A stretch of DNA of 34,559 nucleotides. Source: a virus. Shown here piece after piece: positions 19,018 through 28,926 of the stretch. Each line of letters opens with the position of its first letter. Within the stretch, counting starts at the first letter, position 1. Position numbers and translations under genes: made by a program. The notes below the pieces were generated by a model, which saw nothing but the letters and a program-made list of their open reading frames with translations, ran no database searches and had not been told where the DNA came from. The stretch is from the IMG/VR virus record IMGVR_UViG_3300001472_000020, positions 2,327 through 36,885 of that record. One strand, given 5' to 3'.

Positions 19018-22000
19018 CACTAAATCAAGAACAGGTATTAGATGTTTATGAAATCTTAATTGGTGATATACTTGAACTAGGTGTTGATACACCTTTTCAA
19101 CTAGACACTGTTGTTAAAGATCTTTATAATGCAATTAATGATAAAGAGAAAGCTGTGCTTTATGCTCAAGCAACTCCTGATATATTAAATTTAGTTTTAC
19201 AAGATGATGAAGCTAATGAAAAGCTAGTAATGTCTGGTTTTGATTTTACTAATCTAGCTAAAATGAGAGTAGAGTTTAACAACTTAGATAATGTATCTAA
19301 ATTTGTAGCTCAAAAAAAAAGAACTAAAAAAGATGTTGATTCAGATATAGCAGGTATTAGTAAAGGTAATGCTGCTAAGCGTCCTAAAGATTCTGGTGAT
19401 GAAAAAATCTTATGGTCATATAATGAGAATGAAGGAGCAAAGGTTGTATTTCCATTAGCAACAACATCTCAAATAGCATACTCTGAAAATCCAGAAGAGG
19501 TTTCAGAAGAAAAAAGAAATGAGATTGATCCAGAAAAGAAACTATTCTATGATGTTATTAAAGACATAGTATATATTTCTAGACAACAAGAAACAGATTC
19601 ACAAGAAATTATTTACGGTGATACTTCTCTTGCTTTAGTGGCAAAAAAAGCTAGTGATGTAGACCCAATGCTGCTTACAACTGATGATAGAAACTTTTTA
19701 GAAGAGAACCCTGAGTCATCTGGTATTGTATCTATTATATCTGACACGGAAGGTAAACCAGTTTTTTTTGATGAAGGTGGTAATGTTACTACTGAAGATA
19801 AAGGAAGAATAGTTTATAGCTATTTAAGAAGAGTTAACCTAGTAAAAGATAAATTACTGTTATCTAATAGAAGCAATAGACATTACAACCTGGTAGAACC
19901 AGAGGTTATTGTGTCTAGATTAGTAGAGCAAATGGAATCTCAACCTAAAGCTAAAAAAGTTTCTAAAAAATGGTTTGATGATAAGGTTAAGGAGATAAGA
20001 GATAAGCAAGAAAAAGAAATGAATGATTTGTATACTCTTAGAAATCATATCATGGATACAGAACAGTCTGTTATATTACCCATTATAGGTGGTAGTTTTG
20101 GTATACCTACAAATAAAGCTAAGACAATGAGTTTAGCAGAGTCGGGTATTTCTTTACAGGATATAAAACAGTATCAGCAAATTACTACTGAAGGTAAAAA
20201 TAAAGGTAAGCAGTTTATTATGTTGTCAATGGAAAGACCAGGTTTAACCGTTGATCAACAAATATTTTTACAAAGAGGTGATATAAACTCTGAATTAGCA
20301 GATAAAATTGCAGATGTATTAACTACAAGTGCTACACTAAAAGGTAAGCAATTAACACCTGAAGATAGAAAAAACTATTTTGAAATTTTTATTAATAATG
20401 CTATTGGTAAAGGTTTTAAAACTAATAGAGATAGAATTACTGCTAAAGTTAGAGTAAGGGATAATGAAAAATCTTTAGTGGTAACTATAAAAGGAGAAGA
20501 GATTCCTCAAGATCAACTTTATACTGAAGAAACTAGAAATAAGGTTAAAGAGCATCTAATGAATGCTATTGACTTTAAAGGGGTAAGAACTTATCCTGCA
20601 AACGTACAGTTTAATAATAAGTATAAAAATGGTGACTTTGATGATTATACAATAGACGGAGATAAAATTACAGTAGAGAGTAAAAACTATTTTAATTTTA
20701 TAAAGCCTTTTATAAAAATAGAATATCAGGATAGTGATAATGCATATATGAATGGTCTAAACGCATATATGAACTATAGTATTCCAGAAGGGTTTAATCC
20801 TGAAGATTCTCAGTTCTATAAAGTTGGTAGACCTGTTACTAAAGATAAGACAAAGGTTCAAAAACGTTTTGAGAAAAAGAAAAATAAGAAAAAAGATAAG
20901 GATTCTTATACGTCTGTAAAGGAAAAGAAAAGTATACGTAATACTAATAAAGTTCAACCAGCTACTGAGACTAAACCAAAAACTAAAAAAGAAGCTGTAG
21001 ATAAAGCAGTTGGTAAGGGTGGTCTTTTAGCTGATATACTTAACCAACCATCTAGAAATCTTAATGCAACTGTTAAGGCTAAATCTAAAAAGTTAAATAG
21101 AGATAAGACAATTAATGCATATTTAAATAATGTATTTAGTAATAAAAAAGACCGTGATTCAGCTGAAACTTGGTGGTCTAACTCACCCTTAAGTAAACAT
21201 ATTGAACTAGAAAGAATTACTGAAATTGTAAATTCAGATGCTTATGCTACCTGGCAAGGATATGGTATTACACTATATGAAGGAGATGGTGGTACTGCTG
21301 TTGATTTATACCATGAGGCGTGGCATGGTTTCTCTCAATTATTTTTAAGTGTATCTGAGAAAACTTCATTATACAATAAGTTAATGGAGAATGATAGGTG
21401 GAAGAAAAAATCATTCTTAGAAATTGAAGAGGATATTGCTGAAGATTTTAGAAGATTTGCTAAATCAAAAGGTAAGGTTAAAAGACAAGGAGTTGTCGGT
21501 AGAATATTTAATAAGATTTATAATTTCTTAAGAGATCTTTTTAAGGGTGTAACTAAAAAAGAAGTTATCACAAGACCTTCAGATATACCTGTTGTTAAAG
21601 AATTGTTTGATAAACTATATAGAGCATCAGAAAATCCAGAGATTATTTCTAATCTAAAACCTTCTATGAACAATATATTGTTTACAGAACTTAATAGATT
21701 AAAAACCATTAATGAAAACTTTACTATTGATGAGTCTGTAAAAATATCTAGTGCAATGGATAATATTGTTTCTCATCTTATTAAGAACTTTAATAGAGAT
21801 AATAATACTACCGCTGGAGCACTTAAAATCTTAAGAGATACAGATCAAAAGATTGCATTATATGATGATGCTTATGCCATGTTAGAGGCTGTAGCTAATC
21901 AGTATGAGGGCTTTATTACTCAGATCATAGAAGATAATGAAAATGCTGCTAAACCTGACATAGCTTTATTACAGCAATATCAAGATAAATTTGACTTGAT

Positions 22001-25000
22001 TAAAAAGGCCATGGCTAACTATGGAGATCCTGTAGAAACATTAGATGGAGATACTGTACAAGCAAATGTTATAAATTATCACTTAGAAAAATCTATTTAT
22101 AAAGTACTAGGTGATGAGTATATAGAGGTGGAAGATCCAAGTGATTTAAAAACAACAACGTTATTTAAAAAAGACCAGGGTAATAATATCTCAGCAAGAG
22201 AACTTGCAGGACAAGATACATTAATGCTATTAGCTAGTATAGTTAAAACAGAAAAAGATGAAGATGGTAATTTGGTAGATTCTTTAGATTATTTTGGTAT
22301 ACCGCAAATACAAAGTATTGATATAACATGGAATAGATTAGCTAAAATACTAGAAGGTTCTTTTAATGATCAAGAATTGTATAATAGAATATTAGAAAAC
22401 GCTGACAACTATCCTGAGCTAGAACAGCTTTCAAATCTATTACCTAATCCAGGTGTAGATTATAGAGATTCAGCTGAGTTTGATTTAGAGACTAGTTTTT
22501 GGCAAGACTTTAAAAAACCAAGATTACCTTATATTCAGTTAAACCTAAATACAGAAGGAGATACAGAAAAGGTATATGAGGCTAGAGTAATGAAGGCCAG
22601 TTTTGATACACGCCAGGTTATGAATGACTGGACTCAAAATTTTAAGATATCAGATAAATCAACTAACCCATATGTAAATGTAGATAAGCTAGGAAGATCT
22701 GTTTTAAATACTAAAAAAATTATAAAAGACTTTAGTATAAATGGTCAATTCAACTATAAAAAAGCTAATAGATTTTTAAAAGCTGTAGGAATACAGTTAG
22801 ATATGACAAGCACAGCTCTTAAGAATATAGTTAATAATAGAACTACACCTTTTAGTAATACTTTTGGAATTGATAGAATGTTTCAAATAGTAAGTCAAGT
22901 AGATAAGTTAGAAAAAACATATCCATCTGAAGCCTATCAGTTTAAAATTAATCCTTTAAGATACTTTAGAGAAGGGTTACCAAAACAACTTAGATTAAGT
23001 GAAGATAATAGTCAAGAAGTTAGTGGTAGAATTAAAGTCCTAGCAGAACTTCAAAATACATATTCAGATAAATTTTCAAACTTTAGTGTTCAAAGTGCTG
23101 AAGGTAATAGAGTATGGGAGCATTTTCTTGATAATACTATAACTAGAATGGTTACCTCTATTAACTATGCAGAAAACTGGCAAGAGTTAACAGGTCAAGA
23201 ATTTGCTGATCCTGATCAACTCTTTAAGCACATGTATTGGATGGGTGAGGATAATAACACAATGACTCAATTTTCTGTATTATTAAAATCTATTTTTCAT
23301 TTAGATGATTCAAATCCTGAAACTTATGGTAAGAAAAAAGATATAGGTAATAAATTAAAATTACAAAATGTATCAGGTACACAATTAATAGGTAAAAATA
23401 CAATTGGATCTGCTACAGCTTCAATGGACGCAACTAGTAAGTATCTTCAAGAGTTTCATACAATGTTGTTAAGTGGTGTAGAAGAATTTATGAGACATGC
23501 TTCTAAGAATACTGCACAAGGTTTATCTTTAACAGAAAAAATTCAAACCTATAATGGCAAAAGAGCTAATAATCTTTATGTAGACATTGAAGCATTTATG
23601 CCAGGAGCTTTTGGTACAATGAAAGCTAATGATATACTGATGGGTTATATTGCAGGAGAAGGTAATAGAATCTTTAGATATAAATCAAACAAGAGTAAGT
23701 TTTCACAGTTTAAAGGTTACAATAGAACGGTTAAAAGAAAGGATGGTAAATCTGTAGACGCAGCAGAAGCATTCACTGCATTTGATGATGTATTATCAGC
23801 TGAAACACAAAGAAACTTATATAAAGAAATAGATAATTCTATTGATGAAAATATAGGTGATTTTAATTTGATGGATGTTCTTAATGCTAATGAAGAATTA
23901 AGAGATAGTGTAGCTAGAGATTTAGATTTATACTTTGAAAAAGAATCTACAAATAATAATAACCGTTTAAGTAAAGCAAAATACTTAGATCAATCTCTCT
24001 TAGATAGAATAGATAGAGAGGGTTATCAATTAACACCTGATCAGCTTCAGGAAGTACTTTCTACTGCATATACGTATAACTCATGGATTCATAAGTTTGA
24101 AACAACCATATTAGCCTATGGTGATGTAGTACAATATAACCATGCTAAAGAAGAGTTCCATAAACGTAATGCTGGTTTAGGATCGGGTGGTAGAAGTTTC
24201 CGCTCAGATTTAAGAGCTCAAGCTTTTATTAATGATCAATCATTGTTTAAAAAGTATTATGCAGATAAAAAAGGTTATAGTGTAAAACCATATGACGGGA
24301 CTCTTACTACTGGAATTCTTAAAGAGTATAAAAGAGATTCTATTATGTATGATGAGTACTTAAAGAGTTTGGAAGATGCTTATTATAATAAACTTAAAAA
24401 TCGTACTAAAGCTAAGAAGCTTGCTAAAATTGCAATGGGTGAGTATATGGGCATGGAAGTAGGTGATGGTCAAGGACATATTACTTTTGAGTCATATAGA
24501 ATGCTAAAAAAACTTGAGAATAATTGGACTGATAACCAAGAAAGATTATATAGAAAAATATCTTTAGGTGAGTCTATTAATATAGAAGACGTTGTAGAAT
24601 ATTTTCCACCCTATAAGCTTCAGTATTTTGGTAACATGCAAACTACAGGACTTCCATTAACATCATTTCATAAATTCTCACTTGCACCAATAGTGCCAGG
24701 TGTTGCTAAAGAAAATACACCACTTGCAAAGATTCATGATAAAATGATGAAGGATCAAGTAGACTATGTAACATTTGAGTCAGGTTCTAAAGTAGGTCAT
24801 ATAGGATCAGGTGATGCATTTTTAAATCAAGATGGTACATTCAATGAAGATGCAACGTTTACTAAAAACGTAATATTTGCTGAGTATCTAAAAAATCAAA
24901 CAGAAATAAATCCATCTTATAAGGGTAAATCAATTTTCTCAACTCAAATGAGAAAGCTTATTTTAGAAGGGTTATATACACAGGGTGTCATAGATACTAC

Positions 25001-28000
25001 TGATGAATCCAAGATAACGGAAGTAAAGGTTAAAAGATACCTAGACCATGTATCAGACTACACAGATCTATTAAAGTATGAGCTCTTAGAAGAAATTGGT
25101 TTTAAAGAAACAAGTAATGGAGAATTCGTAGCTAAAGATGCTAAAAGCAGAGGTAGACTTGCTAACCTAATAAGAACAAACTTAGAAAGAGAAGATGTAT
25201 TAAGTGATGACTTAATAGAGTTTATAGATGTGTTTGAAAATGATGGTGAAATGCTACATGATATATCGTTTCATCCAGATGCTTCTAAGATTGAAAAAAT
25301 ATTACTTTCTGTAATTAACAAAAGAATAATAAAACCTAAAGTAAAAGGTGAGCCTTTAGTTCAAGTTTCTTCCGCATTATATGAGAACCAACTAAATGTA
25401 CCTGTCAATCTTAAAAATGCAAGTCAAGAAGATATTAAAAAATATGTAGGGACAAATCTATTACCTACATATCATGCTGGTAAAGGTAAGACTAATGCAA
25501 TGAAGGTAATGGTGGCCATGCAAAGTGATTATTATAATTTGTTTAAGCTACCGTATGACTTAACTAAAAGAGAAAAAATAGAGGTTACTAATGAAGATGG
25601 TACTGTTAACGTAGAGGAAAGTATAAAAAGACTTAATGAAAAAATTAAGGATGATGCATGGCTAAACGGTAATGATGGTGCTAATAGAAAAGCAGTAACT
25701 ATGGTAGGTGTTCGTATTCCTGTACAGGGACTAAATTCTATGGAGTTCATGGAAGTCTATGAATTCTTACCCCCAGCTGCAGGTAACATAGTTGTAGTAC
25801 CAGCAGAGATTGTAGCTAAGTCAGGTGGTGACTTTGATATTGATAAGCTCACAATATTTATGAGTAACTTAAATAAAAATGGTAGAGTCATAAGACCTCA
25901 GTTTTCTAACACAGCTGCTTTAAAGGAAGAAATGACTAAAGAAGGTTTTAATCTTAATGAACTTAAGATTCAAAAAGCTGGTATTGAGAATGAAATGATT
26001 AATGACATTAGAGAAATCTTAGAAATGCCACATAACTATGCAAGTCTTGTAACTCCTAATGGTACATTCTTGTTGAAGCAACTATCTGAAAAATTAGCTA
26101 GAGATGTAATGGAGTATGATCCGTTAGAAAATAGAATGTCTGATGAAAGAGGAGAGTCTATTTCACCTACTAGAATCTTTGAGGCAGGTTATAACTTATA
26201 CAAGCATGAGTCAAATGCAGTTGGTAAAAGAACATTAGGACTTGGTGCAATTGAAAATACATTTAATGTAATCATGAATGCTGCGGGTGCAAAGATGCCA
26301 TCAGTAATTAATATACCGTTTGAAGGACAAAGAGATGTAAGTCTTTATTTAAGACATAATAAGTTTGGTGATACAAATCAAATATCATTATCAGATCAAT
26401 TTGATATAGATGGTGTAAATAAAGTTGCTGACGTTATATCACAAATGATGAATGGTTGGGTTGATGTTGAAAAAGATGCATGGGTATTCTTTATACAAGG
26501 TAACTATGAAGTAGCACCTCAGCTATTATATTTAACAAAAGCAGGCGTACCAATAGAAGAAGCTGTTTATTTTGTTTCTAATCCATTAGTAAGAGAATAT
26601 GTTGATGAACAACGTATTGCCAGATCTACATTTGCAGAGGTTTTAGGTAAAAAACCTGCTCAACCAACCTTTACTAAATATCAAGCAGCTAAGAATGTAA
26701 TTAAAAATAACTTTGACTCAGATGTATTAGGTGCTAGAACTAAAAATAAAGTAAGACATGAGACTGGTGAAAAAATGATTGAGGACTTGCTTAGTAAAAG
26801 AAAAGATAAACACTTTAATTTAAAAGAACTTAAGAAAGTTGTAGAGTCGGATCCTACAGATATGAAAAAAGATAAGTTAGCACAGGCAATGTTCTTACAT
26901 TATCTTTCAATAGAAAAACAAGTTGGTGGCCTAACCGCATTAAAAATGTCTTCTAATCCTGACACTAGTACAAAGAGTACAATATCTGATGTAGAACAAA
27001 CAGAAGCTAACTTGGATCAAATTAGAGAAGGTGATCATGCTGAGTTACTAGAATCTTTTATGAATGATTCTGTTATTAGTTCCTTCTTTAATGGCCCACT
27101 AGCTCTTGCTTTAAGTAGACCTCTATTTAAATTAAGATTTCATAAGAACATTAGTGATTATTTAATAGTAAAGAGTGAAGCTATAAGAAATGATTTACAG
27201 TTTACATTTCCTGGGGGAACAACTGAAACGTTTTTAAATGTATTTAGAAATGACCTTGTAAGCTTTTTATTTCAAAATTCTCTAAGAAGATATAAACTAG
27301 AAGATACTTATATGTCTCATGCTATTAATAAAAGCATTCCTGTTAAACTTGTATCTAAGTTAGATAGAGGGGCTTTTGTTAAAGATGATATTTTATATGT
27401 AGATGAAAAAGAAATTAAAAGAGAATTTAAAACCAAATCTTGGGAGGTTGATTCTGAAGCGGAAAATAATTATGAGGACAAGAATCTGTATGCTCTAAAT
27501 CCAAGTACGTTTATGCAGAATGGTGAATCTAACTATAATGAATATTTAAAGTTTGTATTAGAGAGAGAAACATTAAGGCCATTATTTAGCTTTGCAGATG
27601 TTACAAAGACTCAAGAATTTGCAGAAGAATTAAAAAAGTCTGAAATAGAATTACCTGAAGAGTCCAATCAAAATCTAGCTAGATATACGTATGAAAGAAT
27701 ACTAGCTAATAAGGCGTTAGATAACACATATAATTTCTATCATTTATTTAATAATCCAGAATACTCCATGGGTGTAAGATTATCAGAAATGCTTGTTAAA
27801 TATCCTGATCTTGCTAGTAAGTTTGAAGTTCTTCAGAGAATGAGAAATAATACTAATAAAGAAGAGACTGTATTTAATATTGAAATTAATGATAAAGATT
27901 ATAATAATGATAAGTCTAACCTTTACACTAAAAATCTAGCTGATTTAGCTGACATATCTGTAATAAAATCTAATGATAATGAAGAAAATGCAAGAATTAG

Positions 28001-28910
28001 TGATTTCTTTAATAAGCTAAAAATGTTTGGCTTCTTGCAAAGTGGTATTAATAAGGAGAGCGTTAGTATAACTAATGTTTTAGATTATAGACCTTTTGTA
28101 CAAGTACTTGAAACTGAATCTGATGCTTTTATAAAAGCTCTTGATACTGATGGTAACAAAATCTTAGATAACTTTTATAAATTATTTTTAGAGCAAAATG
28201 CAGCTACTAATAAAGATAAGCGTAGATATAAAGATTACCTATCATTATTAAATTATAAGCAACCATCTAAGATTAAAGATATAGCTATACCAACAAGAAG
28301 TAGAACTCCTATTCTAGAGGATTCTCTTGATACTAGTGATTTAAATGTATCACCAGTAAGACAAGGCCTAAAAACAACTACTAAAAATAAAGTATTTACT
28401 TATAATGATAGATTTGCAAATAGTAATGTCTACTATAACAATCTTATGCTTAACAATCAAGATGTAGTATTTATTCATAATACAACATTAAATGAATTAA
28501 AATCAGAATTTACTAAATCATTTGGTGGTCAAACAGCGTTGGCTACAAACAGTAGTGGCATGGCTGTAAATTTCCCAACTGGTAATACTAAACCAGATGA
28601 TGCTATGGAAGGTTTATCAGAAAGTCAAATAAAAGATATACAAGATTTATATGAAAGAAGAATAGCAGGTATCAAAGAACTAGTTGAAGGAGACACTAAT
28701 ATTGCATTTCCTGAAACAGGTATTGGTACCAGTTTACCTCAAGAATTATTTGTATATTTAAGTAAGAGGTTGTTTGAAGAATTTCAGTATGTTAATCCAG
28801 GATCTACAATGTATGATCAAGTTAATGATCTTATAGGTAAGGCTCAAGGAATTACTGATCAAGAAATACTAAGTGCTCTACAATTAGAACAAGACCCTTT
28901 TAAATGTTAA
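19008..28910 (+). CDS. Virion-packaged two-barrel DNA-dependent RNA polymerase of crAss-like type, with zincin-like domain
   Basis: The product has 3300 residues. Catalytic region: GGDFDID at 2273-2279 (Asp2275, 2277, 2279) fits the DxDxD magnesium-binding motif of the second double-psi barrel, and RIP at 2236-2238 followed by QGLNSMEF parallels the NRxPTLH segment of cellular beta-prime. Lys2159, Lys2161 and Lys2166 are candidates for first-barrel lysines. FHKFSLAPIVPG (from 1887), FESGSKVGH and SNAVGKRTLG (2402-2411) also recur in crAss-like polymerases as I recall them. Residues 612-666 form a Lys-rich linker. HEAWH at 769-773 with EEDIAE at 807-812 is a zinc-metallopeptidase signature, followed by an amphipathic helix ending FLRDLF. 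The characterised relative, phi14:2 gp66, is about 2180 residues; this protein is longer at the N-terminus. It likely enters the cell with the DNA and transcribes early genes, by analogy with gp66. Confidence 0.92.
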   Translation: MACALNQEQVLDVYEILIGDILELGVDTPFQLDTVVKDLYNAINDKEKAVLYAQATPDILNLVLQDDEANEKLVMSGFDFTNLAKMRVEFNNLDNVSKFVAQKKRTKKDVDSDIAGISKGNAAKRPKDSGDEKILWSYNENEGAKVVFPLATTSQIAYSENPEEVSEEKRNEIDPEKKLFYDVIKDIVYISRQQETDSQEIIYGDTSLALVAKKASDVDPMLLTTDDRNFLEENPESSGIVSIISDTEGKPVFFDEGGNVTTEDKGRIVYSYLRRVNLVKDKLLLSNRSNRHYNLVEPEVIVSRLVEQMESQPKAKKVSKKWFDDKVKEIRDKQEKEMNDLYTLRNHIMDTEQSVILPIIGGSFGIPTNKAKTMSLAESGISLQDIKQYQQITTEGKNKGKQFIMLSMERPGLTVDQQIFLQRGDINSELADKIADVLTTSATLKGKQLTPEDRKNYFEIFINNAIGKGFKTNRDRITAKVRVRDNEKSLVVTIKGEEIPQDQLYTEETRNKVKEHLMNAIDFKGVRTYPANVQFNNKYKNGDFDDYTIDGDKITVESKNYFNFIKPFIKIEYQDSDNAYMNGLNAYMNYSIPEGFNPEDSQFYKVGRPVTKDKTKVQKRFEKKKNKKKDKDSYTSVKEKKSIRNTNKVQPATETKPKTKKEAVDKAVGKGGLLADILNQPSRNLNATVKAKSKKLNRDKTINAYLNNVFSNKKDRDSAETWWSNSPLSKHIELERITEIVNSDAYATWQGYGITLYEGDGGTAVDLYHEAWHGFSQLFLSVSEKTSLYNKLMENDRWKKKSFLEIEEDIAEDFRRFAKSKGKVKRQGVVGRIFNKIYNFLRDLFKGVTKKEVITRPSDIPVVKELFDKLYRASENPEIISNLKPSMNNILFTELNRLKTINENFTIDESVKISSAMDNIVSHLIKNFNRDNNTTAGALKILRDTDQKIALYDDAYAMLEAVANQYEGFITQIIEDNENAAKPDIALLQQYQDKFDLIKKAMANYGDPVETLDGDTVQANVINYHLEKSIYKVLGDEYIEVEDPSDLKTTTLFKKDQGNNISARELAGQDTLMLLASIVKTEKDEDGNLVDSLDYFGIPQIQSIDITWNRLAKILEGSFNDQELYNRILENADNYPELEQLSNLLPNPGVDYRDSAEFDLETSFWQDFKKPRLPYIQLNLNTEGDTEKVYEARVMKASFDTRQVMNDWTQNFKISDKSTNPYVNVDKLGRSVLNTKKIIKDFSINGQFNYKKANRFLKAVGIQLDMTSTALKNIVNNRTTPFSNTFGIDRMFQIVSQVDKLEKTYPSEAYQFKINPLRYFREGLPKQLRLSEDNSQEVSGRIKVLAELQNTYSDKFSNFSVQSAEGNRVWEHFLDNTITRMVTSINYAENWQELTGQEFADPDQLFKHMYWMGEDNNTMTQFSVLLKSIFHLDDSNPETYGKKKDIGNKLKLQNVSGTQLIGKNTIGSATASMDATSKYLQEFHTMLLSGVEEFMRHASKNTAQGLSLTEKIQTYNGKRANNLYVDIEAFMPGAFGTMKANDILMGYIAGEGNRIFRYKSNKSKFSQFKGYNRTVKRKDGKSVDAAEAFTAFDDVLSAETQRNLYKEIDNSIDENIGDFNLMDVLNANEELRDSVARDLDLYFEKESTNNNNRLSKAKYLDQSLLDRIDREGYQLTPDQLQEVLSTAYTYNSWIHKFETTILAYGDVVQYNHAKEEFHKRNAGLGSGGRSFRSDLRAQAFINDQSLFKKYYADKKGYSVKPYDGTLTTGILKEYKRDSIMYDEYLKSLEDAYYNKLKNRTKAKKLAKIAMGEYMGMEVGDGQGHITFESYRMLKKLENNWTDNQERLYRKISLGESINIEDVVEYFPPYKLQYFGNMQTTGLPLTSFHKFSLAPIVPGVAKENTPLAKIHDKMMKDQVDYVTFESGSKVGHIGSGDAFLNQDGTFNEDATFTKNVIFAEYLKNQTEINPSYKGKSIFSTQMRKLILEGLYTQGVIDTTDESKITEVKVKRYLDHVSDYTDLLKYELLEEIGFKETSNGEFVAKDAKSRGRLANLIRTNLEREDVLSDDLIEFIDVFENDGEMLHDISFHPDASKIEKILLSVINKRIIKPKVKGEPLVQVSSALYENQLNVPVNLKNASQEDIKKYVGTNLLPTYHAGKGKTNAMKVMVAMQSDYYNLFKLPYDLTKREKIEVTNEDGTVNVEESIKRLNEKIKDDAWLNGNDGANRKAVTMVGVRIPVQGLNSMEFMEVYEFLPPAAGNIVVVPAEIVAKSGGDFDIDKLTIFMSNLNKNGRVIRPQFSNTAALKEEMTKEGFNLNELKIQKAGIENEMINDIREILEMPHNYASLVTPNGTFLLKQLSEKLARDVMEYDPLENRMSDERGESISPTRIFEAGYNLYKHESNAVGKRTLGLGAIENTFNVIMNAAGAKMPSVINIPFEGQRDVSLYLRHNKFGDTNQISLSDQFDIDGVNKVADVISQMMNGWVDVEKDAWVFFIQGNYEVAPQLLYLTKAGVPIEEAVYFVSNPLVREYVDEQRIARSTFAEVLGKKPAQPTFTKYQAAKNVIKNNFDSDVLGARTKNKVRHETGEKMIEDLLSKRKDKHFNLKELKKVVESDPTDMKKDKLAQAMFLHYLSIEKQVGGLTALKMSSNPDTSTKSTISDVEQTEANLDQIREGDHAELLESFMNDSVISSFFNGPLALALSRPLFKLRFHKNISDYLIVKSEAIRNDLQFTFPGGTTETFLNVFRNDLVSFLFQNSLRRYKLEDTYMSHAINKSIPVKLVSKLDRGAFVKDDILYVDEKEIKREFKTKSWEVDSEAENNYEDKNLYALNPSTFMQNGESNYNEYLKFVLERETLRPLFSFADVTKTQEFAEELKKSEIELPEESNQNLARYTYERILANKALDNTYNFYHLFNNPEYSMGVRLSEMLVKYPDLASKFEVLQRMRNNTNKEETVFNIEINDKDYNNDKSNLYTKNLADLADISVIKSNDNEENARISDFFNKLKMFGFLQSGINKESVSITNVLDYRPFVQVLETESDAFIKALDTDGNKILDNFYKLFLEQNAATNKDKRRYKDYLSLLNYKQPSKIKDIAIPTRSRTPILEDSLDTSDLNVSPVRQGLKTTTKNKVFTYNDRFANSNVYYNNLMLNNQDVVFIHNTTLNELKSEFTKSFGGQTALATNSSGMAVNFPTGNTKPDDAMEGLSESQIKDIQDLYERRIAGIKELVEGDTNIAFPETGIGTSLPQELFVYLSKRLFEEFQYVNPGSTMYDQVNDLIGKAQGITDQEILSALQLEQDPFKC
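21312..21443 (+). other. HEAWH zincin motif with downstream Glu ligand
   Basis: His769-Glu770-Ala-Trp-His773 is a standard HExxH zinc site in a hydrophobic helical context (VDLY before, GFSQLF after). EEDIAED at 807-813, about 35 residues later, offers the third ligand of a gluzincin-like site (Glu808 or Glu812). All key residues are intact, so a peptidase is plausible; substrate unknown. Confidence 0.7.
25713..25844 (+). other. RNA polymerase catalytic region (R-x-P and DFDID)
   Basis: These bases encode residues 2236-2279. R-I-P-V-Q-G at the start and G-D-F-D-I-D at the end are spaced much as NRxP and DFDGD are in multisubunit polymerases. The Gly of the cellular DFDGD is replaced by Ile, as in the crAss-like enzymes. 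All three Asp are present. Confidence 0.9.
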
Positions 28911-28926
28911 ACTATGCTTTGTGACG
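28902..28926 (+). repeat. Gene-junction repeat, copy 2 (Lys-Cys-stop-Thr-Met-Leu-Cys)
   Basis: This is the second copy of the junction sequence at 18993-19017. It again has AAATGTTAAA across the stop and TTGTG two bases after the ATG, and again codes for a C-terminal Lys-Cys and an N-terminal Met-x-Cys. Confidence 0.6.

Noticed and set aside
19312-19320. Run of nine A as a possible frameshift or slippage site
   Set aside because: The reading frame continues normally on both sides, no overlapping frame of useful length begins there, and A runs are common in this composition.
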